Positions 8,502 through 18,623 of a stretch of 32,313 bases of DNA are shown here, one piece after another. Origin of the DNA: Oscillospiraceae bacterium (lineage in GTDB: Bacteria; Bacillota; Clostridia; Oscillospirales; CAG-272). The stretch lies in the NCBI GenBank assembly GCA_015063585.1, contig SVTW01000024.1:1-32313 (forward strand), given 5' to 3'. The position numbers were made by a program, and so were the translations under genes. A model generated the notes under the pieces. It was not told the DNA's origin, searched no databases, and saw only the letters and a list, made by a program, of their open reading frames with translations. Position 1 is the stretch's first letter. Every line of letters starts with the position of its first letter.

Positions 8502-9995
8502 TCAAAGCATGTTTTGTTCCCGATAAAATGCCTCGATCTCATCCAGCTTTTGATCGGTGCTGGTATCCTTGAGATATTCATAAGGATATTTGGGATAGAA
8601 CAAGCGGCGAATCAGCGGTTTTCCGCCCGTTTGCGGACGGTAATCCACCATTTTGGATACCGCTCCCGCACCAACGGCGAAGATCGAATGAACCTCCTCC
8701 ATCATATATACGTTATAACGGCATTCCGTTTCGGGCAAAGCAAAGCCGACGTTTTCAAAATTGCCGACCGTGTTCTTTTGCCGATACATGTAATACGGAA
8801 TGTATCCCTCCTGCTGGGTTTTCAGTTGCGTATAGTCTACGCATTTTCCCGCGTCGCCTCCGCGCACCGAATAAATTTGACTGCCCTGCCGTAATATTTC
8901 GGCGGCTTTTTTTACACAGAAGGTATGTACGGTGATATTTTCGGGACGAAGCGCGAGAATGCGGTCGAAGGTATACGAAAACTTTTTAAAGGTATCACCG
9001 GGTAAGCCAACGATCAGGTCGGTGTTGATATTCGGAATTCCCGAATTGCGCGCAACCTCAAAGGCACGCATAAAATCGTCTACTGTGTGGCATCTGCCGA
9101 TTCCCTGCAATACCTCCTCGCAAAGAGACTGCGGGTTGACACAAACACGCGTAACACCAAACTCTTTGGCAACCGCGAATTTTTCGGCTGTGATCGTATC
9201 GGGACGTCCGGATTCCAGCGTATATTCCTCAAGAAGCGAAACGTCGGTAAGGGACGCGATCTTTCCGAGCAACATGCGGAGCTGGTCTGCCGACAGGATC
9301 GTGGGGGTTCCGCCGCCTATATAAACGGTACGAACGCGAAGTCCGAGTGTATTGATTTTTGCAAACGTTTTTTCCAGATCGATCAGAAGGTGCTCCAGAT
9401 ATGCGGGAATAAGCGACAGAAGCTTGGGGGAGGTGTAAGAAACGAAGGAGCAGTAGGAGCAACGCGTGGGACAAAATGGGATCGCAACGTAAACACTGCA
9501 ATCGCGCTTATCGGGTTCCCCGATCAATTTTTGCTCCGCGAGCGCAACGTCGGTTGCGAGCGCCGCCTTTTTGGGGATTACAAAATAATCCGACGCAAGC
9601 GTACGTTTCACGCGCGTTTTACTCATTCCGCTCTGCAACAGCTCGGTGGCAACCTTGGAGGGACGCACACCTGTGAGCATCCCCCACGAGGGTCTGTATC
9701 CGATCAATTCGCCGCATGCCGCGATCACTGCCGCGCCACAGGCAAGCTTTGCAAGCTTCTCACGGTCATAGCGCTCGCTATAGGGATAAAAACGCTCGGC
9801 ATCGGCTCTGCGGTCAAATGCTGTTACCGCAACCGACGCGGTGATCCCTTCCGCATTTTCGCGAAGGATCAACCGAAGCACGGGAGCATCGGGATTCTCA
9901 TTCTCGGATTGCCCAAACTTTTCTCCCGGGAAAAAGATCATGCAAAGCGTTTGAATATAATATACGTTAATATTTCCGTCTAATATCAGTTTCAT
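8502..9995 (-). CDS. hemZ: Coproporphyrinogen dehydrogenase HemZ-like radical SAM protein
   Basis: Radical SAM motif CPTRCSYCSF, YIGGGTPT, NTDLIVGLPGDT; HemZ-style N-terminal domain (GYRPSWGMLTGVRPSKVATELL). Confidence 0.92.
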   Translation of the reverse strand: MKLILDGNINVYYIQTLCMIFFPGEKFGQSENENPDAPVLRLILRENAEGITASVAVTAFDRRADAERFYPYSERYDREKLAKLACGAAVIAACGELIGYRPSWGMLTGVRPSKVATELLQSGMSKTRVKRTLASDYFVIPKKAALATDVALAEQKLIGEPDKRDCSVYVAIPFCPTRCSYCSFVSYTSPKLLSLIPAYLEHLLIDLEKTFAKINTLGLRVRTVYIGGGTPTILSADQLRMLLGKIASLTDVSLLEEYTLESGRPDTITAEKFAVAKEFGVTRVCVNPQSLCEEVLQGIGRCHTVDDFMRAFEVARNSGIPNINTDLIVGLPGDTFKKFSYTFDRILALRPENITVHTFCVKKAAEILRQGSQIYSVRGGDAGKCVDYTQLKTQQEGYIPYYMYRQKNTVGNFENVGFALPETECRYNVYMMEEVHSIFAVGAGAVSKMVDYRPQTGGKPLIRRLFYPKYPYEYLKDTSTDQKLDEIEAFYREQNML

Positions 9996-10005
9996 AACGA
10001 CTTCC

Positions 10006-10464
10006 TTATTTTTTCTTTTTCAAGATCTCGCTGTCCATCACAATGGTGACCGGTCCGTCATTGGTAAGGCTGACCTCCATGTGCGCACCAAAGACTCCGG
10101 ATTCGACGCGTCGGATCTCGGTGGCGGCAAGCGCTTTAAAATATTCATAAAGGCGATTGGCTTCATCAGGCTTTGCCGATGCAAGAAAATCGGGTCGGTT
10201 TCCATGGCGGTAATTTGCGAGCAACGTAAACTGTGAGATGATCAGCATTTCCCCGTCGATATCCTTGATCGAACGGTTCATTTTGCCTTCATCGTCACAA
10301 AAAATACGCAAATTAACAATTTTTTTGCAAAGAAGCGCGGCATCCTCCTCGGTATCGCCCTCTGCAACACCGAGCAGGATCATATATCCGTGGTTACAGC
10401 TTCCGACAACCGCGCCGTCCACCGCAACACTTGCACGCAAAACACGCTGAATAACTGCCTTCAT
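10006..10464 (-). CDS. dtd: D-aminoacyl-tRNA deacylase
   Basis: MKAVIQRVLRASVAVDGAVVG, SQFTLLANYRHGNRPDF, FGAHMEVSLTNDGPVTIVMDS. Confidence 0.97.
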   Translation of the reverse strand: MKAVIQRVLRASVAVDGAVVGSCNHGYMILLGVAEGDTEEDAALLCKKIVNLRIFCDDEGKMNRSIKDIDGEMLIISQFTLLANYRHGNRPDFLASAKPDEANRLYEYFKALAATEIRRVESGVFGAHMEVSLTNDGPVTIVMDSEILKKKK

Positions 10465-10500
10465 AATGTTTGAAACCTTTCTTTTCTGTTCATGCGGTCA

Positions 10501-12726
10501 TTACGAAAAACCGCGCAAAATATGCCCAACTCCGTTGAGATTGCGCAACCGTGAAACAATCGAATTGTAATGCTCAATGTTGCGGCATCCAACCTTAAGG
10601 CTGATGGTAGAGCGTCCGTCGCTATGATTCGCAACGCTCACCTGCAAAATTGACACGCGCATTTCAGCCAATGCGGTGGTAACGTCTGCCAGCATACCGA
10701 TACGGTCCTCTGCCATGATCTGCAAAAGCGCCTCGTAAATACCGCTACCTGCCCCCTGCGTTACCGAAGCTTCCCAATGCGCAGGCTTCCAGCGATCGGC
10801 GTTTTCAGGGTTCTTTTGCCCTTCCTTGACGTTGGGACAATCCAGCTTATGAATCGAAATACCAAAGCCCTTTGTAACAAAACCGATTACGGAATCTCCG
10901 GGAAGCGGGTTGCAGCACTTTGCGAACTTGACCATGCAGCCATGCTCACCGTCCACCACGATTCCGCTGTTGGACTTGATATTTTTCGGCTTGTTTACCA
11001 CGACCTGCTCAGGCTCGGTAATCACCTCCGGCTCAATGACCTCGGGCTTGAGAACACGCTCACACTCATCCTGCAACTTAGCAAGGATCTTAGAGATAGA
11101 GAGACCGCCGTAACCGATGGCATTATAGAAATCCTCTGCACCGGCATAGCCAACTCGCTCACTGATCGCGGTAACGATCGCATCGCGCTGTGCCTCGGTA
11201 CAGCTCTTGCGCATTTTGCGGATCTCAGCCTCAATTGCCGCCTTACCCATCACAATATTGTCGGCTTTCTTCTCACGCTTGAACCAAGCGCGGATCTTAG
11301 ATCGCGCCGCACTTGTTTTTACGATATTCAACCAGTCGCGGCTTGGTCCCTTGGAGGCGGAGGAGGTCATGATCTCCACGATCTCTCCGTTTTCAAGCTT
11401 GCGGTCGATCGGAACGATCATACCGTTTATCTTACCGCCAATCATTTTCTCACCAACCGCCGAGTGAATGGCATATGCGAAATCGATCACGTTCGCGCCG
11501 CTCGGCAACGCAATCACGTCTCCCTTCGGCGTGAAAACAAACACCTCGTCATGAAAAATATCGGTTTTCAGCGCATTCATAAACTCATCGGGGTCGCGTT
11601 GCTCGTTTTCGGTTTCGATCAGGCGTGAGATCCACTCCAGCTTGCGGTCCATTTCCTCCTTCGAGGAAGCGCCCGACTTATATTTCCAATGTGCCGCGAT
11701 ACCGTATTCGGCAACGTGATGCATTTCCCACGTGCGGATCTGCACCTCAAACGGAATACCGTCGCGACCGATTACAGTGGTATGCAGGGATCGGTACATG
11801 TTGGGCTTTGGCGTGGAAATATAGTCCTTGAAGCGTCCGGGGATCGAATTGAACATTTCATGGATCAATCCAAGTGCGGTATAGCACTCCAGCTCGGTTT
11901 CCACAATGATGCGGAGCGCGTAAAAGTCGTAGATCTGATCAAAAGACTTATTTTGATTATACATCTTTTTGTAGATCGAATAAACCGACTTAATTCTTCC
12001 CTCCAGCGTGAATTGAATATTGTTCTCGCGCATTTTCTGATCGACCGTTGCGCGAATATTCTCAATAAATCCAAGATTTTCGCCGTACTTCTCTTCAATA
12101 TGCTGACGAACCTCGGCATATCCGATGGGGTCGAGATAGCGCAGACCGAGATTTTCAAGCTCCTGTTTGATTCGCTGCATACCCAAACGGTGCGCAAGCG
12201 GCGCGTAAACCTGCATGGTTTCAAGCGCGGTAATACGGCGCTTATGGTCGGGCTTGACCTCAAGCGTGCGCATATTGTGGAGGCGGTCACAGAGCTTGAT
12301 AAAGATCACACGTACGTCCTTGGACATGGCAAGCAGCATCTTACGCAGGTTTTCAATATGTGCCTCTTCCTTATCCTCGACCTGAAGCGTTACAATCTTG
12401 GTCAATCCGTCAACTAAAAGAGCAACTTCGGGACCGAATTTCTTCTCGACCTCTTTCAGATCGGTCTTCTCCGAGCAATCCTCTACCGTATCGTGAAGCA
12501 ATGCGGCACAAATCGAATCAGTATCGAGTTCAAGTCCTGCCACAATCTCGGCAACCGCGATCGGATGCGAAATATAAGCCTCTCCGCTGACGCGAAATTG
12601 ACCCTCGTGCAGATCCCTCGCGTATTCAAACGCGCGCTGAATCTTATCTATATCATATTTTTTTCCGGTTGCCCGCAAAATGTCAAGCAATCGCGTTGTG
12701 TCGGTACTTATCTTAGTCTCATTCAT
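10501..12726 (-). CDS. relA: Bifunctional (p)ppGpp synthetase/hydrolase (RelA/SpoT family)
   Basis: HD domain (ALLHDTVEDC), synthetase domain (YRSLHTTVIGRDGIPFEVQIRT), TGS and ACT regions. AGAAGGAG precedes ATG at 12726; the listed ORF starts at 12747. Confidence 0.96.
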   Translation of the reverse strand: MNETKISTDTTRLLDILRATGKKYDIDKIQRAFEYARDLHEGQFRVSGEAYISHPIAVAEIVAGLELDTDSICAALLHDTVEDCSEKTDLKEVEKKFGPEVALLVDGLTKIVTLQVEDKEEAHIENLRKMLLAMSKDVRVIFIKLCDRLHNMRTLEVKPDHKRRITALETMQVYAPLAHRLGMQRIKQELENLGLRYLDPIGYAEVRQHIEEKYGENLGFIENIRATVDQKMRENNIQFTLEGRIKSVYSIYKKMYNQNKSFDQIYDFYALRIIVETELECYTALGLIHEMFNSIPGRFKDYISTPKPNMYRSLHTTVIGRDGIPFEVQIRTWEMHHVAEYGIAAHWKYKSGASSKEEMDRKLEWISRLIETENEQRDPDEFMNALKTDIFHDEVFVFTPKGDVIALPSGANVIDFAYAIHSAVGEKMIGGKINGMIVPIDRKLENGEIVEIMTSSASKGPSRDWLNIVKTSAARSKIRAWFKREKKADNIVMGKAAIEAEIRKMRKSCTEAQRDAIVTAISERVGYAGAEDFYNAIGYGGLSISKILAKLQDECERVLKPEVIEPEVITEPEQVVVNKPKNIKSNSGIVVDGEHGCMVKFAKCCNPLPGDSVIGFVTKGFGISIHKLDCPNVKEGQKNPENADRWKPAHWEASVTQGAGSGIYEALLQIMAEDRIGMLADVTTALAEMRVSILQVSVANHSDGRSTISLKVGCRNIEHYNSIVSRLRNLNGVGHILRGFS

Positions 12727-12764
12727 GGTTGCTCCTTCTACCGACATTGCTTGACGCAGTCGGT

Positions 12765-14963
12765 TTATCCCTCGGTTTTCCGTAGCTGTGACTTCAACCG
12801 TTTTAAGATCGATGACTTTTCAATGTTTGTTTTGGTTGTTTGATATTGGAATGAAAAAACGTAACGATCGGCGCTCGGCTCACTCACTTCGCATATCTGC
12901 AGCTCCTGCATGATGCGAATGATAAATTTCAGCTTGATGTATGAGATCTCACCGCACTCGGGAGAGGAGAACATGGTCAGCATCCGGCGCATCGGAAACA
13001 CACTGTGTCCCGCGCGGAATTCCCTTCTCAATGCGGTATAGACAATCGCAAAATCATTTCTTGTGGGCAAAATACGCTCGGATTCCAGATAGCTATCGCC
13101 TGCACAAATTTCCTCATACCGTGCCATATCACGGTCCAGCGCATCGGAAAAGCGCTTGGAAAGGTGAATATCCTGCACGATCATTTGCAGTGACATTACG
13201 TTTTGATATTCGTTGATACTCAACTGAAACAGAAGATCTACGGGATCGGTGGGTTCAAATTCAAATTGGCTGGTGGACATTCCAAACCAAAGCGCGATGA
13301 TTTCCCTGCCGTCCTTTTCCAGAATCAGCTTGGTATGCTTGCCCCCAACCAGGGGGATCACGCGCACGATCCTTGCCTCACGAAGAATAAAGTTCGGAAT
13401 CGGGTTGGATACGCCAAACGGCTCCATTGCGGTGATCTGCTGCGCAAGCTTCATATCCAGATCCTGCATCTCGACCTCGCAATCGGCATCCAGCGTGACT
13501 TCAAGCTCATTCTCCCCGAGATGCTCGCGCGCATACTGATTGATGCGGCGGCGGAAGGCATTGATATTGCACCGCGTGATGCTGAGCCCCGCGGCAAGCT
13601 CATGCCCGCCAAAACGAACCAGCAACTCCTCACTGTCGATCAATGCCTCAACCAAATTCATGCCCTTGATACTGCGCCCCGAGCCCTTTCCAACATCGTT
13701 TTCAAGCGGCTCGCCGTTGGCGGTTCCATCAAAAGAGATCAAAATGGACGGCAGTCCGTAATGCTCGGTAATGCGTGAGGACACAATTCCGATAATGCCC
13801 TGCTGCCACGTATCATCATCGATTACGATCACGCGATCCTCTACCGGATCAAAGGTTTCTTCGATCTTACGGTATGCCTGCTCGGCAATTCGGTTTTCTT
13901 CCACCTGGCGCTTCAAATTCAAGTCGCAGAGTGTTTCCGCAAGCCGATCGGCATCTGCCGCGGTTTCGGCAAGGAGAAGCTCTACCGCAATTGACGCACT
14001 GCTCACACGCCCTGCGGCATTGAGCCGAGGGGCAATGGTAAATCCGACAAAGCCGGAGTTGATCTTTCTTTTACGAGTCGGACGGGATCCGTCGCCGCGC
14101 GATCCCGACGCCGCTTCAATCAGCGCGCGAAGTCCGGGGCGATTTGTATTCTCAAGCAATTGCAGTCCAAGCGTTACGATCAAGCGGTTTTCGTCGATCA
14201 CAGGCATTACGTCGGCAATGGTTCCGATCGCAACAAGATCGGCATAGGAACGGCAAAGCCGCTCCACCCCATCGCGTACCGAAACGCCCTCTCGGCGGCA
14301 TCGCTCCATTTCAACAGCGCAGATCACCTTAAAAATGACACCTACGCCCGCAAGATCCTTAAACGGATAAGGGTCGCCTTCTCTGTGGGGGTTCACCACG
14401 GCACAGGCATTCGGCAGGATCTCACGACACTCGTGGTGGTCGGTGACAACCGTATCGATTCCGCACTCTTTGGCATACTCGATCTCATCAATCGCAGTTA
14501 CGCCTGTATCAACCGTGATCATCAGCTTCACGCCGCGTTCGGCAAGACGGTCAATTGCGGGATTGGAAAGACCGTAGCCCTCCAGCATACGGCTTGGAAT
14601 GTAATACCCAACGTCTGCTCCGCGCTCGGAAAGATAGAGATACAACAGGCTGACCGACGTGACACCGTCCACGTCATAGTCTCCGTAGATCGCGATTCGT
14701 TCCCCCGCTTCAATTGCCTGCTCAATGCGCGCAACGGCAGACGCGATATCCAACAAGGACGTGGGATCATGCAAGCAAGCCGCATCCTGCTCCAAAAAGG
14801 ATTTTACCGCTTTGGAATCGGTATATCCTCTTGTATAGAGCACCCGCGAAAGGATCTCGGAACATCCGATCTCCTGCGCCAAGGCTCGTATGGCGGCATC
14901 CTGCACGGGATTTCCCCGCGCACCGCGCACGCTCCATCTTTTTGTTTTTTTCGTTTGATTCAT
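12765..14963 (-). CDS. recJ: Single-stranded-DNA-specific exonuclease RecJ
   Basis: YGDYDVDGVTSVSLLYLYL, VDTGVTAIDEIEYAKECGIDTVVTDHHE, RLNAAGRVSSA, RFGGHELAAGL. Confidence 0.96.
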   Translation of the reverse strand: MNQTKKTKRWSVRGARGNPVQDAAIRALAQEIGCSEILSRVLYTRGYTDSKAVKSFLEQDAACLHDPTSLLDIASAVARIEQAIEAGERIAIYGDYDVDGVTSVSLLYLYLSERGADVGYYIPSRMLEGYGLSNPAIDRLAERGVKLMITVDTGVTAIDEIEYAKECGIDTVVTDHHECREILPNACAVVNPHREGDPYPFKDLAGVGVIFKVICAVEMERCRREGVSVRDGVERLCRSYADLVAIGTIADVMPVIDENRLIVTLGLQLLENTNRPGLRALIEAASGSRGDGSRPTRKRKINSGFVGFTIAPRLNAAGRVSSASIAVELLLAETAADADRLAETLCDLNLKRQVEENRIAEQAYRKIEETFDPVEDRVIVIDDDTWQQGIIGIVSSRITEHYGLPSILISFDGTANGEPLENDVGKGSGRSIKGMNLVEALIDSEELLVRFGGHELAAGLSITRCNINAFRRRINQYAREHLGENELEVTLDADCEVEMQDLDMKLAQQITAMEPFGVSNPIPNFILREARIVRVIPLVGGKHTKLILEKDGREIIALWFGMSTSQFEFEPTDPVDLLFQLSINEYQNVMSLQMIVQDIHLSKRFSDALDRDMARYEEICAGDSYLESERILPTRNDFAIVYTALRREFRAGHSVFPMRRMLTMFSSPECGEISYIKLKFIIRIMQELQICEVSEPSADRYVFSFQYQTTKTNIEKSSILKRLKSQLRKTEG

Positions 14964-15023
14964 TTTTTCTCCTCATTCTGCGCCTTTCGAGCTTCGCGCA
15001 GCACATTTTACAACCGTGAAATT

Positions 15024-15461
15024 TTACGGTCCTTTTCTGATCACTTCAACAATTACAATATCGCAGCGTTTTTTTCGTATATATTCGGAATATGCAAAGA
15101 GGCCGCCAAAGGTTCCGCAAAGGCCGAAAAAGCCGGCACCGATCCGCCATCCGTTTGCGGCACCGAGCAATGCCGCCAAGCCGTAAAACAGCAAGGCAGA
15201 CAGCATGGGCAACAGAAAGACCAGCGCAGCATACCAAAGCATGCGTCCCGTTGCGCTTTCAATGATAACAGTGTCTCCAACCTCTGCCCCAACGAAATTT
15301 TCCGCCTCCGCGCGCATTTTACGGTCACCGCCCATTAAAGAGCAGACCGAGCAAGCGTTTTCGCCCTCGGATTTATGACAGCCCTCACACGCAGAGGTAC
15401 GCTCCGCTTCAACGGTTGCCCGCCTTCCACAGATCGCCACTACAGTAGCCTTGGTTCGCAT
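15024..15461 (-). CDS. SoxR-reducing system protein RseC family
   Basis: Small Cys-rich N-terminus (CEGCHKSEGENACSVCS) followed by two TM segments. Confidence 0.75.
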   Translation of the reverse strand: MRTKATVVAICGRRATVEAERTSACEGCHKSEGENACSVCSLMGGDRKMRAEAENFVGAEVGDTVIIESATGRMLWYAALVFLLPMLSALLFYGLAALLGAANGWRIGAGFFGLCGTFGGLFAYSEYIRKKRCDIVIVEVIRKGP

Positions 15462-15464
15462 GGT

Positions 15465-17123
15465 TTAAATTCCTTTCTGTTCGGATTTCGGAGGTGCAAA
15501 GCGAGCCATCAATGCGGACGCGACACGTACACCGTCAACCGCGGCACTTGTGATCCCCCCCGCATATCCTGCACCTTCTCCGCACGGATAGATCCGCGAA
15601 TGCCCGATGGCATACAGTTGTTCCCCGTCGCGCAGGATCCGAAGCGGTGCCGAGGTTCGGGTTTCAGCCGCTGTCAGAACGGTATCGGGAGCATCGTAGC
15701 CCTCCAGCTTTTTTCCAAAGGACGTCAACGCATATCGCAAAGCGCGAATCAAGAAATCGGGATAAATATTTTCAAAATTTGAAACACGAACCTTACCGCC
15801 CCGATAACTCGGCAGAACACGCCCGGGCTCCCTTCCATAACTGCCATTGAGAAAATCGCCCGCTGTCATGATCGGCGCATAATAATCGCCGCCGCCTGTG
15901 CGGAATGCCGCGCGTTCGATCAAGCGTTGAAATTCTATGGCTCCCAAAACGATACTTCCGTTCACAGCTTCCATATCGGCAGGTTCAACCGATGCCAGCA
16001 CCGCCGCGTTTGCGTTCTTTCCGTCACGCGCGTGATTGCTCATGCCGTTGACAACCAGTCCGCCCGACTCCGATGCCGCGGCAACCACCTCACCGCCCGG
16101 GCACATGCAAAAGGTATATACCCCGCGTTCTCCGCGTGTATCGGAGAGCGCGTATTCGGCATGACCGAGATTGGGATGTCCCGCAAAGCGCCCGTAAAGC
16201 GCGGCGTCGATTTTTTCCTGTAAATGCTCGGCGCGAAAGCCGATCGAGATTGGTTTTGGCTCCAGAACAAAATTCTTTTCAAGCAAGCACAGATAGGTAT
16301 CGCGCGAGCTGTGTCCCGGGGCAAGAATCAATGCGCCGCAACAAAAGCTCCCTTGATTGGTTTTGATCTGCAGGGTGCCGTCCGCTTGCTCGGAAAAGTC
16401 CTCCATCTTGCAACGGTAATGCAACGTGCCGCCCAAGCGCTCAATCTCCGCGAGCATTGCTTCGACAACACCGCGCAAAAGATCGGTTCCTACGTGTGGC
16501 TTTGCGTGATACAGGACCTCCTCCGGTGCACCGAATGCATGAAGTGTTTGCATAACGAATGCCGTTCGCGGGTCATGAATGCGCGTAACCAGCTTTCCGT
16601 CCGAAAAGGTTCCCGCACCGCCTGCGCCAAATTGAATGTTGCTTTCCGGATCCAGTACCCCCTCTGTGCGGAACTGCTCGACGTTGCGTACCCGTTCACG
16701 AACCGATGCACCACGGTCGATCAAAATCGGTGCATAGCCCTCTCTTGCGAGAAGCAATGCCGCAAAAAGCCCCGCGGGACCCATTCCAACCACAAGCGGA
16801 CGTGCAGAAAGATGGTCCGTACCGTGTTGGAACGATAACGTCTCATTTTCGTAGAGTCTTGCATCGGCACGTGCCAAAAGATGCGCGGGATAGGCACGCC
16901 GATCGGTCACGCCCTCCGCCAAAACCGTACACTCAAAGCGCAGATCATTGCGTCGGCGCGCGTCGACCGATTTTTTAAAAAGGCGAAAATGAAGCGACGA
17001 GGTCGTAAGCCCCGCTCGCTTCATTTTTTCTCGCGCCTTTTTCAGAATATCTTCATTGGTAGCATCGATCGGAACGCGAATCGAACCGATCAACACACCA
17101 AGTGTTCTTGCATCAGAGCTCAT
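15465..17123 (-). CDS. FAD-dependent oxidoreductase (COG2509-type uncharacterized FAD protein)
   Basis: GMGPAGLFAALLLAREGYAPILIDRG dinucleotide-binding motif and NIQFGAGGAGTFSDGKLVTRI. An ATG at 17123 overlaps the stop codon of the upstream small ORF (ATGA); listed ORF start is 17135. Confidence 0.88.
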   Translation of the reverse strand: MSSDARTLGVLIGSIRVPIDATNEDILKKAREKMKRAGLTTSSLHFRLFKKSVDARRRNDLRFECTVLAEGVTDRRAYPAHLLARADARLYENETLSFQHGTDHLSARPLVVGMGPAGLFAALLLAREGYAPILIDRGASVRERVRNVEQFRTEGVLDPESNIQFGAGGAGTFSDGKLVTRIHDPRTAFVMQTLHAFGAPEEVLYHAKPHVGTDLLRGVVEAMLAEIERLGGTLHYRCKMEDFSEQADGTLQIKTNQGSFCCGALILAPGHSSRDTYLCLLEKNFVLEPKPISIGFRAEHLQEKIDAALYGRFAGHPNLGHAEYALSDTRGERGVYTFCMCPGGEVVAAASESGGLVVNGMSNHARDGKNANAAVLASVEPADMEAVNGSIVLGAIEFQRLIERAAFRTGGGDYYAPIMTAGDFLNGSYGREPGRVLPSYRGGKVRVSNFENIYPDFLIRALRYALTSFGKKLEGYDAPDTVLTAAETRTSAPLRILRDGEQLYAIGHSRIYPCGEGAGYAGGITSAAVDGVRVASALMARFAPPKSEQKGI

Positions 17124-17320
17124 TCTATCAACCAAAGCGCGTCATCTTCCCCTTCACCGTCAGAGGGGAAATGGTCATGTTTTTCGAAATTTACAACAAC
17201 CAGCCAAATCAAAAGCGCCAAAAGCAGACAAAGAAGCTTGGGGAAAAGATGCCAACGGCGCACTCTTGCGGTCACGGGCTCTTTTGCCGCAACCATGTGT
17301 CCCACTACGTTTTTCTTCAT
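17120..17320 (-). CDS. 66-aa single-TM protein resembling only the N-terminus of CdaR/YbbR
   Basis: WHLFPKLLCLLLALLIWLVVVN resembles the YbbR N-terminal TM helix; sits directly after cdaA; natural stop with ATGA overlap to the next gene. Confidence 0.6.
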   Translation of the reverse strand: MKKNVVGHMVAAKEPVTARVRRWHLFPKLLCLLLALLIWLVVVNFEKHDHFPSDGEGEDDALWLIE

Positions 17321-17333
17321 GGAATACCCCTCC

Positions 17334-18416
17334 TTATCCGTTTTGTTCTTCGTCGGTTGTGGATTCCGATCCGTCCGCCCGCGGGGCTTGGATCACCTCC
17401 ACACTGTCAATGGAGCTGTCAGTCTCCTCGGTTGGCTCATCCTGACCGATCAGCTTTTGAAATTCCTTCTCAACAATTTCCTCTCGGCTGCTCTTTCGAG
17501 GCTCGGCAGGCGTTTTTACTCTTGCAACGTTTTCAAGCATTTCCAAATATTCCTTACGCATATTGGCACGCTTGAGACGCAAATACGCGTTTCCTGCAAT
17601 ATAGGTCATCAAAATATCGCGGAGCGTTTTCCCATCAACGTCGCGCAACAGCTTTCCGTCCTGCGCAACCGAAACGATCCCCGTCTGCTCGGATACCACG
17701 ATCACAAGCGCATCACTCACCTCGGTAATGCCAACAGCCGCGCGGTGACGGGTTCCCATCGTTCCGAAATTCATCTTGCTTTTGGTGGAAGGAAGCACAC
17801 AGCTTGCCGCCCAAATACGCATATCACGAATGATCAAAGCACCGTCATGAAGCGGAGCTCCGTTATAAAAAAGATTCTGCAAAAGCTTGGAGCTGACACG
17901 CGCATCCACGATTTTTCCCGTTTCCACGTACTCGCCCAGCTTTGTTAATCCTTCAAACACAATCAACGCACCGGTGCGGGATCCCGCCATTTTTTCAACT
18001 GCATCGGCGGTCTCGTCGGCAACCGCGCGCGCTTGATCCATACGCTTTTTCGGAATGGTATTGCTTCTCGGATTAAACAGAGTCAAATTTCCGATTTGCT
18101 CCAGCAGATCGCGGATCTCTGGTTGGAAGATAACAACAATGCTGAAAAACGCGGCAGCGGAAAAGAGCCGTACGATAAAATTAAGAGTGGGAAGCTTCAG
18201 CGACGTAATAATGGTGCTGACGATCACAACGGCAACAAGACCGAACACAACGCGGCCTGCGCGACGGTTTCGGGTAAAGCGGTAGAGCTGATAAAGAATG
18301 ACTGCAAGAAGCAAAATGTCCACCGCATCCCAAATTCCGATATTCAGGATCGGCGTGATAACATATTGGGTTGCAAAATGAGAAATCTCACTCCAAATTT
18401 TCGTCAAAAAATCCAT
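17334..18416 (-). CDS. cdaA: Diadenylate cyclase CdaA
   Basis: N-terminal TM helices; DGALIIRDMRIWAASCVLPST and GTRHRAAVGITEVSDALVIVVSEQTG (DAC domain DGA and RHR motifs). Confidence 0.97.
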   Translation of the reverse strand: MDFLTKIWSEISHFATQYVITPILNIGIWDAVDILLLAVILYQLYRFTRNRRAGRVVFGLVAVVIVSTIITSLKLPTLNFIVRLFSAAAFFSIVVIFQPEIRDLLEQIGNLTLFNPRSNTIPKKRMDQARAVADETADAVEKMAGSRTGALIVFEGLTKLGEYVETGKIVDARVSSKLLQNLFYNGAPLHDGALIIRDMRIWAASCVLPSTKSKMNFGTMGTRHRAAVGITEVSDALVIVVSEQTGIVSVAQDGKLLRDVDGKTLRDILMTYIAGNAYLRLKRANMRKEYLEMLENVARVKTPAEPRKSSREEIVEKEFQKLIGQDEPTEETDSSIDSVEVIQAPRADGSESTTDEEQNG

Positions 18417-18479
18417 TGGGCGCGCCTCCGCATCATGCTAAAAATTTACTGCTGCGTAAAAAATCGAATACTTATTTAT

Positions 18480-18508
18480 ATTATATCATATTCATTAAAA
18501 AATTCCAA
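18480..18508 (-). promoter_or_regulatory. Promoter for the cdaA operon
   Basis: Minus strand TTGGAA, 17 nt, TATAAT. Confidence 0.75.
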
Positions 18509-18544
18509 TAGATTTTATAAAAAAAATCTTTTTTTTTGTAAAAA

Positions 18545-18607
18545 AAGAGAACAAAAAAACGCGTTATCCCCCACTGTAACAGTTACCTGTGAAGGACAAC
18601 GCGTTTT
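18545..18607 (-). terminator. Rho-independent terminator downstream of the nicotinate phosphoribosyltransferase gene
   Basis: Arms 18557-18569 and 18594-18606 (AACGCGTTGTCC/GGATAACGCGTT on the minus strand, one G-U pair), followed by a T-run on the minus strand; internal GTAAC/GTTAC. Confidence 0.88.
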
Positions 18608-18623
18608 GATTTATTGAAATGGA

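Noticed and set aside
10777-11628. Other long ORFs opposite core genes (for example 10777-11628, 14160-15338, 16881-17948, 450-1004)
   Set aside because: All are antisense or out of frame to confidently identified genes, with no plausible family match or good RBS noticed.
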